Part shown: piece after piece, positions 44,172 through 56,436 of the stretch | Numbering within the stretch: position 1 is the stretch's first letter | How the letters are laid out: every line of letters begins with the position of its first letter | Source: Salvia splendens | Taxonomy: Eukaryota > Streptophyta > Magnoliopsida > Lamiales > Lamiaceae | Direction: 5' to 3' | Length of the DNA stretch: 64,000 nt | Assembly: GCF_004379255.2 (NCBI RefSeq) | Contig: NC_056035.1 | Span: 41,482,773 to 41,546,772 of the forward strand | Made by a program: the position numbers and the translations under genes | The notes under the pieces: model-generated | Databases searched by the model: none | The model's input: the letters and a program-made list of their open reading frames with translations, nothing else | Told to the model about the DNA's origin: nothing

Positions 44172-45660
44172 TGAAACGATGAGAGTTCTCCTCAGGGTGC
44201 TTAGGTGTCGTTCAAGCAAGGATATATCCTACTGGTCAGGATAGAGATCCTAACTAAGCCTAGACCCTGGTTTCAAAAATTCCTCAACCCACTTCTACTG
44301 ATCAGTATAGTGGTGGTAAGGGTCGAATCCCACAGAGATGGTGCGTTAAAACTATTGTGGTGATATTCTGGATGGTTTGGTTAGCTACCACGCTCGGGTT
44401 GAGTCTCTACCTAGGCAAGAACTTAAAGGTAATTTCCTACTGACTAGAATGGGGAAAGGAGTGTAGGGGTGCAGCTGTGTACGTGGAAATGGGGAGACAT
44501 TTTTGTAACAGAAAATATTTGAAAAGTACGGGATTCTATTTTGGGCTAGACAGAATATTCAGAGGGTAGTGGTAGTCATGGTGACTAGGCTGACAGATCT
44601 GCAGGTTATAACTAAAAAGTAAAGGACAAAAAGTAAAAAGCATCTAAAAAGCAAAGTGGTCCCCAACATTAGACTTGGACATCATCTTCTTCAACAACAC
44701 AAACCACAATCAGAAAATAATTCCAGATTCAACACGGAAACACAGTTTATCAATTCGCGAACACAGATCCACAAATAAGAACACCAAATCTGAAATCAAG
44801 CACAGAAAATGCAACTCCGCATACTGATCAGCAGGAAAACGAAAACTAACTCAAACTAAACTTCACATGCAGCGATTCACTCACGATCAACAGTTCCACA
44901 CTTAACTAAAGGAATTTTGATGGAAACAAAGAAAGGAAAGTTTCAGCACTTAAAACACCAAGGAACCTTAGATCTAAGCTAACTAGGCGAAATAGGAAGG
45001 AAAATAAATCAACACTATAACCGAAACGGATATCAACTTCATAGCATAAACACGTTCAGATCTTCAACAAGTATTTCAAAAGCAGAAAATATCCAAAAGC
45101 AACAGAGATCCAACGTAAAGAAAACAAGTAAATTAAACTACGAAAGCGAATAAAAGTGTTTTGCCACTCCGGGCGATGGAATCTCTAAGCTACGGTCTTG
45201 CTGGCTGGAACGGACGATTTGGAACTCCGGGAACATCTAGATCTTCAAGTGACCATGGCAGTGGCGAGAAACGAGATTCTGGACTGGGCTGAAGGACTGA
45301 ACTCCGAGAGAATTCTACCTAAGAGTGATGATGATGATTCCATTTTCTCTCTCCAAGTGGCTTCCTTTTATAGGGAGGCTTACCCTTGATTTTTAGGGTA
45401 AGACCTTGCGGTGAGATGACTTCTTTGCCCTTAATTGTGATTGAGCAGTCCCAGCTATCCTCCTTCTCCATCTCGAGCCATATTTGCATGTATACTGGTC
45501 AGTACGTAATTGTCCTGACGCCCTTTTCACTTGAAGTGTCTGAAACTCTGCCTACTGGCTAGAATGCTTACCCTGCACGCTTAAGCAACTTTTTTTGCAG
45601 ATATAATTCAATTACGCACATCATACTGACCAGTAACCTAGGCCTAGAATACGACTTATC
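44172..45660 (-). repeat. 3' LTR of the Athila element
   Basis: The sense start is most likely TGATAAGTCG (45660), just after hairpin and PPT-like sequence; the end is ...CGTTTCA at 44172. TATA box CTATAAAAGG in sense near 45363-45373. This gives 1489 bp, close to the nested element's 1383 bp. An alternative sense start is TGACCAG at 47015, next to a stronger G-rich tract, which would make the LTR 2844 bp. The window does not contain enough of the other LTR to decide. Confidence 0.6.
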
Positions 45661-47143
45661 AAACTGCTCACACTTACCACATGCTTGTCCTCAAGCGTGA
45701 AGAACAAACAAAAACGAATAAGTCGAATTCTAGCCTGGTTACTCCCCTGACCGACTCTACCTAAACTAGACTCGACGCAAAGAAAAACACTTGGTCACAC
45801 ACAGAAAAAGACACACAAACACACAAACACAAAAACACAAAGATTTGGGCTATATTTTCAACCATCCCTTACCTCGGGATCTGGTGCAATCCGGCCTTAG
45901 ACAGCCTTGAACTCCTGCCACCCCCCATTCCTTCCTGGTCAGTACATCCGTTTGTCAAGATCGCCCAAACTCTCGGCCAAACACTAGATTCACTCGGTCT
46001 CTCATACCTCACCAGGAATGTTAGGACCGCATTCTCTCAATATGCTCAACCATACTTGCTTCGGACTTAGATCTCACGTGCAGCTACTGAAGGACTTAAA
46101 GGCTTGTAATGGGGCTATTGGGTTGCAGCGTTTTGGGGTAGATGTTCCTAAGGCTCTAAGTTTTCAAAATTTCTATTTTATTAATGCGGGAGAACTGTGT
46201 GCTGTAGGCTTTTGATCAGTTGCTTTTTAGCTGGCGCTTCTGGCTTGGGTCTCCAACTGTTCAGTATCATCTTGTGGCTTTGCCACCCTTATTCCTTCTC
46301 TTTTTTTGTGGTCAAGTTTCTGACCATTTTTCTCCACAATCTTCTCTTTTTTTTTTTTTTTTTTTTGTGGCTTCGCCACCCTTATTCCTTCTTCTTCTCC
46401 CTTTTTTTTTCCTTTTTGTGGACCCGGGATAACTCCCTGGTCGATTTCCTTCCAAACCTTCTTGCCCAGCTGGAGTCTGCTTCCTTGTACATCTTTCTGG
46501 CCAGTAGGCTTCATTCGCCTCACGCTTTGCTCACACACAGTCCCAGTGGCTAGGGGTATTTATCTGGGTAAAAGAGTTAGGAAAAAAGGTTCTAAGGGTG
46601 GTTTTTTTTTTTTTTTTTTAGCAGATGGGAGGTTTCCTACTGCCTTCAGTCTTTGCTACCCGTGGTCACTTCATCCTAGGCAATTTGTGGCAGCCTCTCT
46701 TTCTTTTCCATATATGTGGAAAGTGGTTCCACTTAAAGCTTATAACTCACATTTTAAGAGGGCTTTCGCGCTTGGCTCTAAGTATGGGCTTTTCTCTCAT
46801 ACTCACATCATCTATCCTGACTAGGAGGTACTAGGGAGGGTGGTTTCGGTTTTCCAGCACGTCTTATCTCCCTCAGTTCCCTTCATCGTCAGCTCAAGAC
46901 GGTTGAGTTTTAAGCCCAATCAACACACAAAATAAAAAAAACTAAACCTAACAGGACACTAACACAAGCACGAACACAAAAACTACACATATACACATAC
47001 TCATCATACTGGTCATTGCGTCCCCCCTCCCACTTCACAAGTGTCTGCCCTCAGATAGGGCTGTGAAGTGGAAAAGGTAATGGCCAGTATGATGAACACA
47101 TAGACAAACAGACAAAAACAACAAATTAAAACTAAAACTTCTT

Positions 47144-47172
47144 ACACTTAGACTATGGAATAGGCTAAGTGT
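47144..47172 (-). other. 3' UTR hairpin 1
   Basis: ACACTTAG-a-CTAT-gga-ATAG-g-CTAAGTGT (plus strand): 8-bp stem, one A/G mismatch, 4-bp stem, 3-nt loop. Confidence 0.8.
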
Positions 47173-47229
47173 GAGATTTTGAAAACCTAAACAGCAATCA
47201 ACAAAACACATATATATACAAAACTCCTC

Positions 47230-47258
47230 ACACTTAGGCCGTGCAACGGACTAAGTGT
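47230..47258 (-). other. 3' UTR hairpin 2
   Basis: ACACTTAG-g-CCGT-gca-ACGG-a-CTAAGTGT: identical architecture to hairpin 1 with two inner pairs changed on both sides and the mismatch partners swapped. Confidence 0.8.
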
Positions 47259-47326
47259 GCGTCAATCATGCTTACGAAAAACAGAAAACACAACACATGC
47301 GTCAAAAGACAAACCCTTAACTTCTC

Positions 47327-47355
47327 ACACTTAGACTATAGAATAGGCTAAGTGT
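47327..47355 (-). other. 3' UTR hairpin 3
   Basis: ACACTTAG-a-CTAT-aga-ATAG-g-CTAAGTGT: same as hairpin 1 except in the loop. Confidence 0.8.
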
Positions 47356-47477
47356 TATGAACGGGGTTTGCGCACAAACAGAAATTATACTACCTAGACA
47401 CACAAAACACAATTAAAAACGAAAAGCTAAAAATGAGAAAATAAAAAGAAAAACTAACTGGTCAGATGGGGGTGGTC

Positions 47478-50297
47478 TTAGCGAAGTCTCCTACTCCTCC
47501 GTGGGGCAGGTGGTGTAGGCTGCTTTTCCAGGGGTTCCTCTTCCGTTCCAGTGTGATCCTCACTCTCCTTCGCCGGTTCCTCGGCTGCTGCCGGCACCTC
47601 GGCGTTCTCTTCCTCGGGCTCGTCTATCATTGTCTCTGGTGGGTGGGTCTCATCGTCCTGGCCTCCATGGCCGCTTGTTCCTGTAGCTTGTTCTTTCTTC
47701 CGGCTGGTCACTTCTTCCAACAACACATCTATCACGGATGCCATCCGGCCCATCTCCGTGATCAATCGATGGTTTTCCTCTCCCAAAGTAGTCACTAACG
47801 TCTCCATAGCGTCTTGCTTTTGAGCCAATGTCTTCTGCTCTGCAGATCTCTCCAACATCCTTTCCATCACTGCCGCTAGCTTGACCATCTCTGCTTTCAA
47901 TTGCTTATTCTCCTCTCTAACTTCATCCATTTCCTTCTCCATTCTGGCTTGACGCTGTTCCTGGTCCGATGCCAATCCGATCATTTCTGCCCTTATCTGT
48001 CTGCTTCCCTCCGCTATATCCTCCACAGCTTTTTCCATCCCCTCTTGTCTCTGGTCGTGTGCCGGTGCTTCATGAGCTGCTGCCAACCGAGCAGTGGGTG
48101 TAGCTTCCTCTCCCATCGCGTAGAAGTGTGGCACGCCTTGCCTCATGTATACCGCATTCGTCCGGACGAATAGGGGGGTATCAAACAATCCTGGGGCGTC
48201 CACCATCGTCAAGGGGGTTAAGTCTTCGTCCTCTGAAACGGTGACGTTGTTTCTCACAAAGATTCCCAATATATGGCAGAGGGAAATATTCCGTGCTGGG
48301 TGGGTAGCGATGAGGTGACATGTGTATGCAGTCCAGAACCCTAAGTGCAACTTCTTGCCTCTCTTGGCACACCACATAAGATACAATTCCGTCATCGATG
48401 TCCGGACTGCCGAGTTTGACTGTCCTAAAAGGTTGTAACCCAAGAAGAGTTGAACCAGGCGTAGATTAGGATCGTTGAGATGGATAGATCGGGAGATAGT
48501 GGACTGAAACTGTCCTGCCCCGGGGTGAGTAAGCTCTTCCCAAGCTACCTGGGGCTCAAAGTCCACATGCCTGCGGGGAATCCCCCGCTCCCTATCTCTC
48601 CACTCGGGCCCTATGGCCTCCTCCAAACTGCATATCCCTAGCCGAACAGTCCATTCAATCAAATTCATCCTAATCTCTCCTCCAAATACTCTGAAACTGA
48701 TGCACTCTACATCCAAATCCGTTGTGACCTTGAATCGAAAGGTCGAGAAAAATTCTTTGGCCAAATCGACCGAAACATTCAAATTCTCATTCCTTAACAG
48801 CCATTCAAAACCCAATTCGTGGAAAAGGGCGAGAAACGATTCCCGAACCTTCAATTCATCTAACGAGGGGAGATGAATTACCTTTCCACACTTAACCTTC
48901 TTGCCTTTTGCGTTCTTGGTGCGATAGATGGATTGAAGCTCCTTGGAGTCAAAAAATTGCATCCCCTCCACCACGTCATCTGTGAGCTCCACCGTCCAAC
49001 GCTTATATCAGAGTGGTTCTGCAGGTGGATGCAATAGTTCCCGATGATCGTTAGGGAGTTGCTGCTCCTTGTACTCCTCATCTTCCATGGTCGTATCGCT
49101 ATCAGATTCAGATTCTTCACTGATCTCATATTCACTGTCACTCGGTGTTTGCCGGTTTGATGGGGTCCTCTGGTCAGCCTCAGTGATCACGATGCCTGTG
49201 TTCACGGTACGCGGTTTTTTGGTACTCGGCTTGTTCTTCACAACGGCTTTTCCTTTCCTTTTTCTTTCTATCTGGTACCTGGCTTCCTCCTCAGCTTCAC
49301 TCAAGATTTCCACGGGATCTGCCTCTGTGTTCGGCTGATCCCTACTAGCTGCCCACCTTCCCAAGCATCTCTGCGAAATTCTCCGCGGTTTGGGCGAGTC
49401 TGCCTTGGGGTCTGCTTTCACCACCAGTTCCCGTTTTATGGGCTTGGGCTTCACTACCGGAGGTGCCACCGGTTCTGGTTCATTGGTTTCTGCAGCTGTT
49501 TCCTCCTCTCCTACCTGCATTCTACCATCCCCTACTTCTACTCGGGGATCTACTGGCTCTCTTTCTTTACTCGGTGCTTCTCCTTCCCCTCCTACCAACT
49601 GGAAAGGTCGGCCTTCCGGTATGTTTCCTGATGTGGCTTTCTCCCTGTTTCCTACTGCCCCCAATGCGAGGTCTAGACCCTCAGCCATTGGTGCAGTGTC
49701 CTCTTCTCTCCGGTTGACCCTGTTCAGAATCGAGTCAAATTCTTCGTCTGTCATTAGGCCTTGTTTTCTGGCCGATTCATTCAAATCTATTTCCGGCCTT
49801 CTCACTTCTTGAACTACCGGCTCCGCTTCGGGCGTTTTCTCTGTTCCTTTGCTCCCCTCCGGAGTTGTCTTGCCTTGACTCGACTTTTTCGTACGCTCCT
49901 CAGAGTCGGAGTCGTAATGTGCGGTGATAGCGTCGAGCTCTGCCGAATTCGGCACTGAATCTGCTGCATGACTGTCCGGCGCAGGCGGGAGTTCACTGGG
50001 TGTGGTTCCTACGCCCTCCATTTGATCAAAACCAGTCAATGCCGCCGTCCAGTCCCGAGTAGGGTCCTGTTGACGAAGAAATGCCATCATGGCATCCATG
50101 GAGATCATAGGTGGTGGCGGAGCGGTCGGTGCTGGTGGCGGTGGATTTTGCTGTGGTTGTGCCTCCTGGGTTTCTTGGCGGCGCGGTTTGATTTTCCGGG
50201 CGAAAGCTTTCTTCCCCATGAGTGGAAATCTGCGATTTAGTGGTGAAAAGGTAGGGTTGAGGGTTGAGAATGATGTTTCCGCGAGAGAGATGGACAA
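47478..50297 (-). pseudogene. Extra 3' ORF of Athila element, one in-frame TGA
   Basis: Two open segments in one frame, 50297-49008 and 48992-47478, are separated only by TGA at 49010-49008. Together they span about 938 codons. The N-terminal half is acidic, Pro/Ser/Glu-rich and disordered, with basic patches (KRKGKAVVKNK). The C-terminal half has a folded region (FHELGFEWLL, CISFRVFGGEIRMNLIEW, LFLGYNLLGQS) that resembles the plant retrotransposon ORF domain often called 'putative plant transposon protein', followed by a long coiled coil (EENKQLKAEMVKLAAVMERM) and an acidic tail ending PRRSRRLR. It occupies the position of the env-like ORF in Athila elements, but I see no signal peptide or membrane segment. 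Function unknown. Confidence 0.72.
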
Positions 50298-50833
50298 GGA
50301 TTTCTTGAAAGCGAATTGAAAATGAGGGTTTGTGAGGGAAAAGTGTTGGGACGGTAAGTTTAATTCGGGTGAGAGAGAGTAGTTGCAGGTGGTTGTAACC
50401 GGTTATCAGGGGTAGCAGGTCGCGACGTTTCAGACGGGAAGGGCGGTTGAGGTTGCTGGCCTCTGATTGGTCCGCGCGTCTTTTCCCTCTGCTCACCCTG
50501 CAAAAGCTGCACAAGTTTTAATTCAAATTTTTGTCCTTTCCATAATTCCTCCTCTACTTGCCTAAAAAAAGAGACTAATTTAAATGGTCACTTAAATAAC
50601 ATTTTGAAATAGCACCAGATAAGCAATCCTTTGGTCAATGCGCACTTCAAATTAAAATTAAGGCCCGAAAATATTTTTTTGGATTTTTAGGAATTATCTA
50701 GCGTGCAAATATTAATTACGTATTTACAATATTTACAACTTTCTTAGGTAATTTGGAATTCAACTTGGCCAGTATATGCATACTATTCAAAGGGAAACTG
50801 GCCGCGCGGAATTCCAAATTCCTATCTTACTGA
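50298..50833. other. Spacer between pol and the extra ORF
   Basis: Non-coding linker in the Athila element. In sense, a CT-rich stretch (about 50410-50300) precedes the ORF start at 50297, possibly a promoter or leader for subgenomic expression or an acceptor region for splicing; a CTGATCAG palindrome lies at 50830. Confidence 0.4.
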
Positions 50834-53800
50834 TCAGTATGAAACCGATGTAAGTGGTTGTAGTGGAATTTCATCCACTACACCCACCTCGCTATTATCC
50901 ATGAATATTTTCAACCTATGCCCATTTACTATGAAAGGTTCAGAGTTAGAAAAACTCCCTGAAATTTCTACTGCCCCGTTGGACCGGAGTGCAGTTATGA
51001 TGTAAGGTCCTGTCCATTTGGACTTGAGTTTCCCTGGCATAAGCTTCAATCTTGACTGGAAGAGTAGTACTTTCTGGCCAACATGGAGCTCCTTAGTCCT
51101 CAGATTTCGATCATGCCATAATTTAGTTCGTTCTTTGTACCACATGGCGGAATCGAATGACTCCAATCTAAGTTCCTCAAGCTCCTGCAGTTGCAGCTTC
51201 CTTTCCTCTTCACAGGCTGTAGCATCCATATTCACTTTCTGTACTGCCCAGTATGCTCGATGCTCGATTCCAACTGGTAAATGGCACATCTTTCCAAAGA
51301 CAATCCGGTAAGGGGACATGCCTATGGGAGTCTTGTAGGCTGTTCGATACGCCCAGAGAGCATCCTCTAACCTTACACTCCAATTCTTCCTAGAAGTGTT
51401 CACCGTCTTCTCCAAAATTTTCTTTATTTCGCGGTTAGAGATTTCTGCTTGACCATTTGCTTGCGGATGGTAAGGGCTGGATAGTCTATGGTGCACACCG
51501 TATTTCTTCATTAAAGCTTCAATTGTGCGATTACAGAAGTGTGTACCTTGATCGGATATGATCGCCCTGGGCACACCGAATCGGCTGAAGATATGACTCT
51601 TTAAGAATTTGGCCACTTCCTTGGCTTCACACGTGCCTGTGGCCTTGGCTTCCACCCATTTGGAGACGTAGTCTACAGCAACTAGGATATACAGATTCCC
51701 ATAGGATGAAGGGAAAGGCCCCATGAAATCCATTCCCCATATGTCGAATAACTCGCAAACTATTACGGGTACCTGTGGCATTTCATCCCGGGCAGATATT
51801 CCACCGGTCAGTTGGCAACGCTCACAACTTCTGCAAAACTCGTACGCATCTTTGTTGAGGGTTGGCCAATAAAAGCCGCTATCCAAAATATTCCTAGCCG
51901 TCTTCTTGGACCCGAAATGTCCTCCGCATGCTAACGAATGGCAGTGGGTCAAAACATCCCGCTGATCCCAGTCAGGAATGCACCTCCTTATCACTTGATC
52001 GGACCCTATCCTCCACAAATAGGGGTCGTCCCAAAAGTAGTATTTCGCTTCACTCTTGATCTTCATTCTCTGGGCTTTGGTAACACTTGGCACTTCTGGA
52101 AGCTCTCCAGTTACCAGGTAGTTGGCCAGGTCCGCGTACCAAGGCTCTTGCCCTACCTTCTCTTTTCCTTTTGCTGTATCATTCTGACCAGTAAGCTTGA
52201 ACACTTCTTCCCAATCAATTTTTCTGGGCACAAAAATCACCTCACACAAATGTTCCTCTGGAAATTTATCATGCACTTCGTCACCGTTTCCATCTTGCAC
52301 TATTCTGCTCAAATGGTCCGCCACTTTGTTCTCGACTCCTCGCTTATCTTCTACCTCCCAGTCAAATTCTTGTAGCAAAAGTACCCATCGGATCAAGCGT
52401 GGTTTGGATTCCTTCTTGGCAATCAGATACTTAATCGCCGCATGGTCAGTATACACTATGACCTTAGATCCCAACAAATATGGCCTGAACTTCTCGAAAG
52501 AATACACCACTGCCAGCATCTCCTTTTCAGTGGTATCGTAATTCCGTTGGGCTTGATTTAAAGTCTTGGACGCATAAAAAATTACGTACCTCTTCCCGTC
52601 GATCTTCTGACCTAGCACGGCTCCTACCGCAAAATCGCTGGCGTCGCACATTACTTCGAACGGATGGTTCCAGTCAGGAGCCCTTATGATAGGTGCGAAT
52701 ATCAACTTTTCCTTGAGAAGGTTGAAAGCAGCCTTGCATTGCTCATCAAAGATGAATTCCACGTCATTCTGAAGTAATCTAGTAAGGGGCTGGGCGATCT
52801 TGGAGAAATCCTTGATAAATCTTCGATAAAATCCGGCGTGCCCTAGAAAACCCCTTATTCCCTTCTGATCAGTAGGGAATGGTAATTTGGATATAACATC
52901 TACCTTGGCTCGATCCACTTGGATACCTCTCTCTGAGACCACGTGTCCTAAAACTATCCCTTCGGCGACCATAAAATGGCACTTTTCGAAGTTCAAAATC
53001 AAACTCTTTGCTTGACATCTCTCCAAAACTATATCTAAATGGTGAAGGCAAGAGTCGAACGAGTCTCCGTAAACCGTAAAATCGTCCATGAATATCTCTA
53101 TGCAATCCTCAATCAAATCAGAAAATATGCTCATCATACATCGTTGAAACGTACCTGGAGCGTTGCACAGGCCGAAGGGCATGCGACGGCATGCATAGGT
53201 TCCAAACGGGCAAGTGAAAGTAGTCTTGTCCTGGTCCTCAGGATCTACGTAAATTTGGAAATACCCGCTGTACCCATCTAGAAAGCAGAAAAACTTCTTC
53301 CCAGCTAATCTCTCCAACATTTGGTCGATGAACGGCAGGGGAAAATGGTCCTTCCTGGTCGCATTGTTCAGCTTACGGTAATCGATGCACATTCGCCAAC
53401 CCGTGACTAGCCTCGTTGGGATCAGTTCATTCCTCTCATTCTGAACTACTTGGATGCCCGACTTCTTTGGGACCATGTGGATCGGGCTGACCCATTCACT
53501 ATCCGGTACTGAATAGATAATCCCTAGCGACAACAACTTCAAGATCTCCTTCAATATCTCTTCTTGCATGTTAGGGTTTACCTTCCTTTGAGCATCTCGA
53601 TGTGCCTTCGCTCCTTCCTCCAACCTAATGTGGTGCATGCAGATGTCGGGGCTAATCCCCACTAAATCTGTAAGACTCTATCCAATTGCCTTCTTGTTCT
53701 TGCTCAGCACGGTCAGTAGCCTAGCCTCTTGTTCTTTCGTGAGGCTGCTACTGATGATCACTGGATAAGAGTTCTCCTCTCCAAGGAAGGCATACTTCAA

Positions 53801-54748
53801 ATTTGGTGGCAACTTCTTCAGCTCAACTTGAGGTGGAAGTGTGTCTTCGGGTAGAGGGTTTTTCTCAATCTCTCCTTCTTTTTCTAAACCTCCCTTCGAT
53901 GGTTCTTCTATACTGGCTGGTAGCTGAACCCCTGCGGCTCCAGTGAACTCCGATTTCTGACAGAATCCCTTGATTGCTACTTCTATTTCTTCATCAGTCA
54001 ACCCTTGGCTACTGATCATTTCACACCATGCAGCGGCTTCGACGTCAGCCTGCTCATAAGCATCTAATGCTTGGAGTTTCTCCTGCAATAGTTCGGTCTC
54101 AAGAAAGTCTTGGACAAGGGGGTCAATCACGTCAATATAACACAAATTTTCAGAATCAATCGGTTTCTTCATGGCTTCATTGATATCAAAAGTAAATTTC
54201 TCTCCATGGAAATCAATGCAAATTGTCCCCTCGGCCATGTCTACTATTGTCTTAGCCGTTCTAAAAAATGGCCTTCCTATCAACACTCCACTAGATTCCC
54301 TAGCTTCATGCTCACTCATTTTGATCACATAAAAATCAGCAGGATAGGTAAAATCATGCACTCTTACTAACACATTTTCTAAAACTCCCTCAGGACTTAT
54401 GCACGACCTATCAGCCAGTTGGATCAACACCCTAGTATTAGACAATCTAACTCCCTTCAATCGGTTATAGATAGACAATGGCATAACATTTATGGAGGCC
54501 CCCAAATCACACATTGCATGTTTGACCTTCGCATCTCCTATAGTTATAGGCAAAGTGAACATACCTGGATCGGCTCTCTTGGGTGGTAACTTCTCTTGCA
54601 CTATTGCTGACGCTATTCCTTCCACCATAATCTTGCCATCCTTCTGGGCTCTCCCGGCTATGAAGTCCTTAATGAATTTCCCGAGAGGGGGTAGCTTCAC
54701 GGCTTGGAGGAATGGTATGGTGACATCCAACTTCCCAAAAATCGACAA
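50834..54748 (-). pseudogene. Athila protease-RT-RNaseH-integrase, one amber codon
   Basis: 54748-53678 carries the protease (CDLGASINVMPLSIY, then IGRPFFRTAKTIVD). After TAG at 53680-53678, in the same frame, 53662-50834 carries RT ([30 protein letters not shown]), RNase H ([16 protein letters not shown]), integrase HHCC ([12 protein letters not shown]...CERCQ) and DDE core ([33 protein letters not shown]), and a C-terminal GAVEI motif. The TAG occupies the Trp position in the KKAIGW linker of Athila Pol. A one-base shift in an A/G homopolymer near 54813-54826 separates the protease from the upstream frame. Otherwise intact. Confidence 0.92.
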
Positions 54749-55048
54749 GTAGTCAACCGGGTTCTCTTTCTTCCTCTTTGTAACAAATCGGAATGGGAAC
54801 GGTTTCTCCCCTTTTTTTCCTCTACTGGTTCTTCAGCAACCTTCTTGGAGTTTTTCTTGGGTAGTTCTTGGGTCTGGGCCTCCATTCTGGGTTCTACCTC
54901 TTGAGGGGGTTTCTTCCTGGTCAGTAGGGTGTCGGGTTCACCTCGTAAACTTGGTGTATCATCCAAGAAGAATGGATCCTTCATCCGAGGCATAGTTCTC
55001 TCTAATTCATCCACTGAAATGGTATCACCTCCTATCTTCATTCCATTA
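54697..55048 (-). pseudogene. Gag-protease linker piece downstream of the nested element
   Basis: An open, charged, Lys/Glu-rich segment (SVDELERTMPRMKDPFFL) continues the gag frame once the nested element and one copy of its GATCC duplication are removed. It ends at the homopolymer frameshift near 54820. Confidence 0.65.
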
Positions 55049-55053
55049 GATCC

Positions 55054-56436
55054 TGATGCACTATTTATTAGCACTAAAAAATACCTGCAAGTTTACAGGG
55101 TAGAACTAGTATAGCTAAAGGTCAGTACCGAGATATCGAACACAGGGAATAAGATTGCAACTGGCTATCATATACTAAGCGTCATATACTATCTAGAGAC
55201 ACGGAGTTTTGGGTTTTGGTTTTATAAACTAGACAAAAATATAAACAAATATAAAAACAAAATAATACAAAGCAGGCTAAAGAAAGTAGAGTTTTAGGAT
55301 CCAACTACTACGACCTAGTGATGATTAATCTCACAGAACCCTTACCTTTATGTGTCTCCAGGATTATTAGGAAAGTCGCGATTTTCAGATAAGCCCTCTC
55401 TCGAGTGCACTTATCCAGTAGATTAGAGTCTAACTATCAAAGTCTCCTTCCAATAGATTATATTCTAACTCCTTAAGTTCCTAAGACTCAAGCCCTCACA
55501 AAGGGTCCCCTCTCTCGAGTGCAGATAAACCTATGTGTTGTACTCGTTCCTTTTACCACGTAAAACTAGCTATCTCTCGATTAATCTAGTTAAACGGACA
55601 TAGTTCTAAAGTTGGCCAGACAAAAGAACAATAAAAGCACAAGAACAAGCAAAACAATCACAAGAGCTAGAAAAAGGTTCAATTCAATAAATCAAAACAT
55701 ATTCATAATAGTTTTCACCAAAAATCTACAAATGATGTTTAACTACTCATAGACAAGTAGTAAAAACAAAAATAAAAGTATAAGACATGAAAGAAATTGA
55801 TAAAACCCAAGGTTGAATCTTCAATCTTCAGTCTTTTCTTGCCTGGATCTGCAGAGCTCCGCTCCAATGGAAGATGAATGAATTATGTGTGGAAGATGGA
55901 ATGGAAGAAAGTGTAGAGAGGGAAGGATTGGAGGCTCTGAGATGAAGATTGTGAATTAGGTTTAGAGGTATTTATAGGCTGGAAAAAGGTTTATTTTTTA
56001 TAAATTTCGTGCCCTACAAGAAATAGGAGAGATTTGGCTTCACAATATAATAATTTCTTTTCTTCCGTGAATTTCCGCCTAAATTCCCGCCAGCTTTGAC
56101 TGCACTGCGCAATGTTCGTAGAATTGTCATAACTTTCTCCACAGAACTCCGATTGAGACATGCGAGATATCCACGCGAAGCTCTTTCGAAGACGAAGAGA
56201 ATGACATATAGTAAGCACTGATTGGACTTCAAAATCGCTTCCAGAATGGGCTCGAACAGAGGCTGCTGCACTTTGGCTTTTTTTCACCTTTTTCTATCTT
56301 TTTCTATCATTTATCAACAAACACGTCAAAAATACCAAATGTATAACATATGCAATTTAAGAACATAATTTGCATGATTGACATTTAAAACAAGTCAAAT
56401 CTAGTCCTTAAAAACATGCAAAATCTGTGTTTGTCA
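55054..56436 (-). repeat. LTR A of the nested element (3' LTR)
   Basis: 1383 bp, TGATGCACTA...TTTGTCA on the plus strand, TATA box CCTATAAATAC in sense near 55968-55979. The 98-codon frame inside (55991-56287) is repeated identically in LTR B but has no recognisable domain; it lies upstream of or around the promoter and is not called a gene. Confidence 0.95.

Larger units (their letters stand above)
45661..47477 (-). other. Long 3' UTR of the Athila element with hairpin modules
   Basis: No ORF of note. It holds three 29-nt hairpins (47144, 47230, 47327), a further inverted repeat CACTTCAC/GTGAAGTG next to a G-rich tract (47021-47056), the GCTTG-AGGA-CAAGC hairpin (45683-45696), and two long T tracts (46349-46366, 46602-46619). 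Several hairpins carry a PPT-like AAGTGTGAG...AG on the sense 3' side. Confidence 0.6.

Noticed and set aside
46227..46553. Lys- or Phe-rich ORFs on both strands
   Set aside because: Caused by long T tracts in the Athila 3' UTR.
55991..56287. 98-codon ORF repeated identically at 59994-60290
   Set aside because: It lies within the LTR of a non-coding element; identity reflects LTR duplication, not selection. No recognisable domain.
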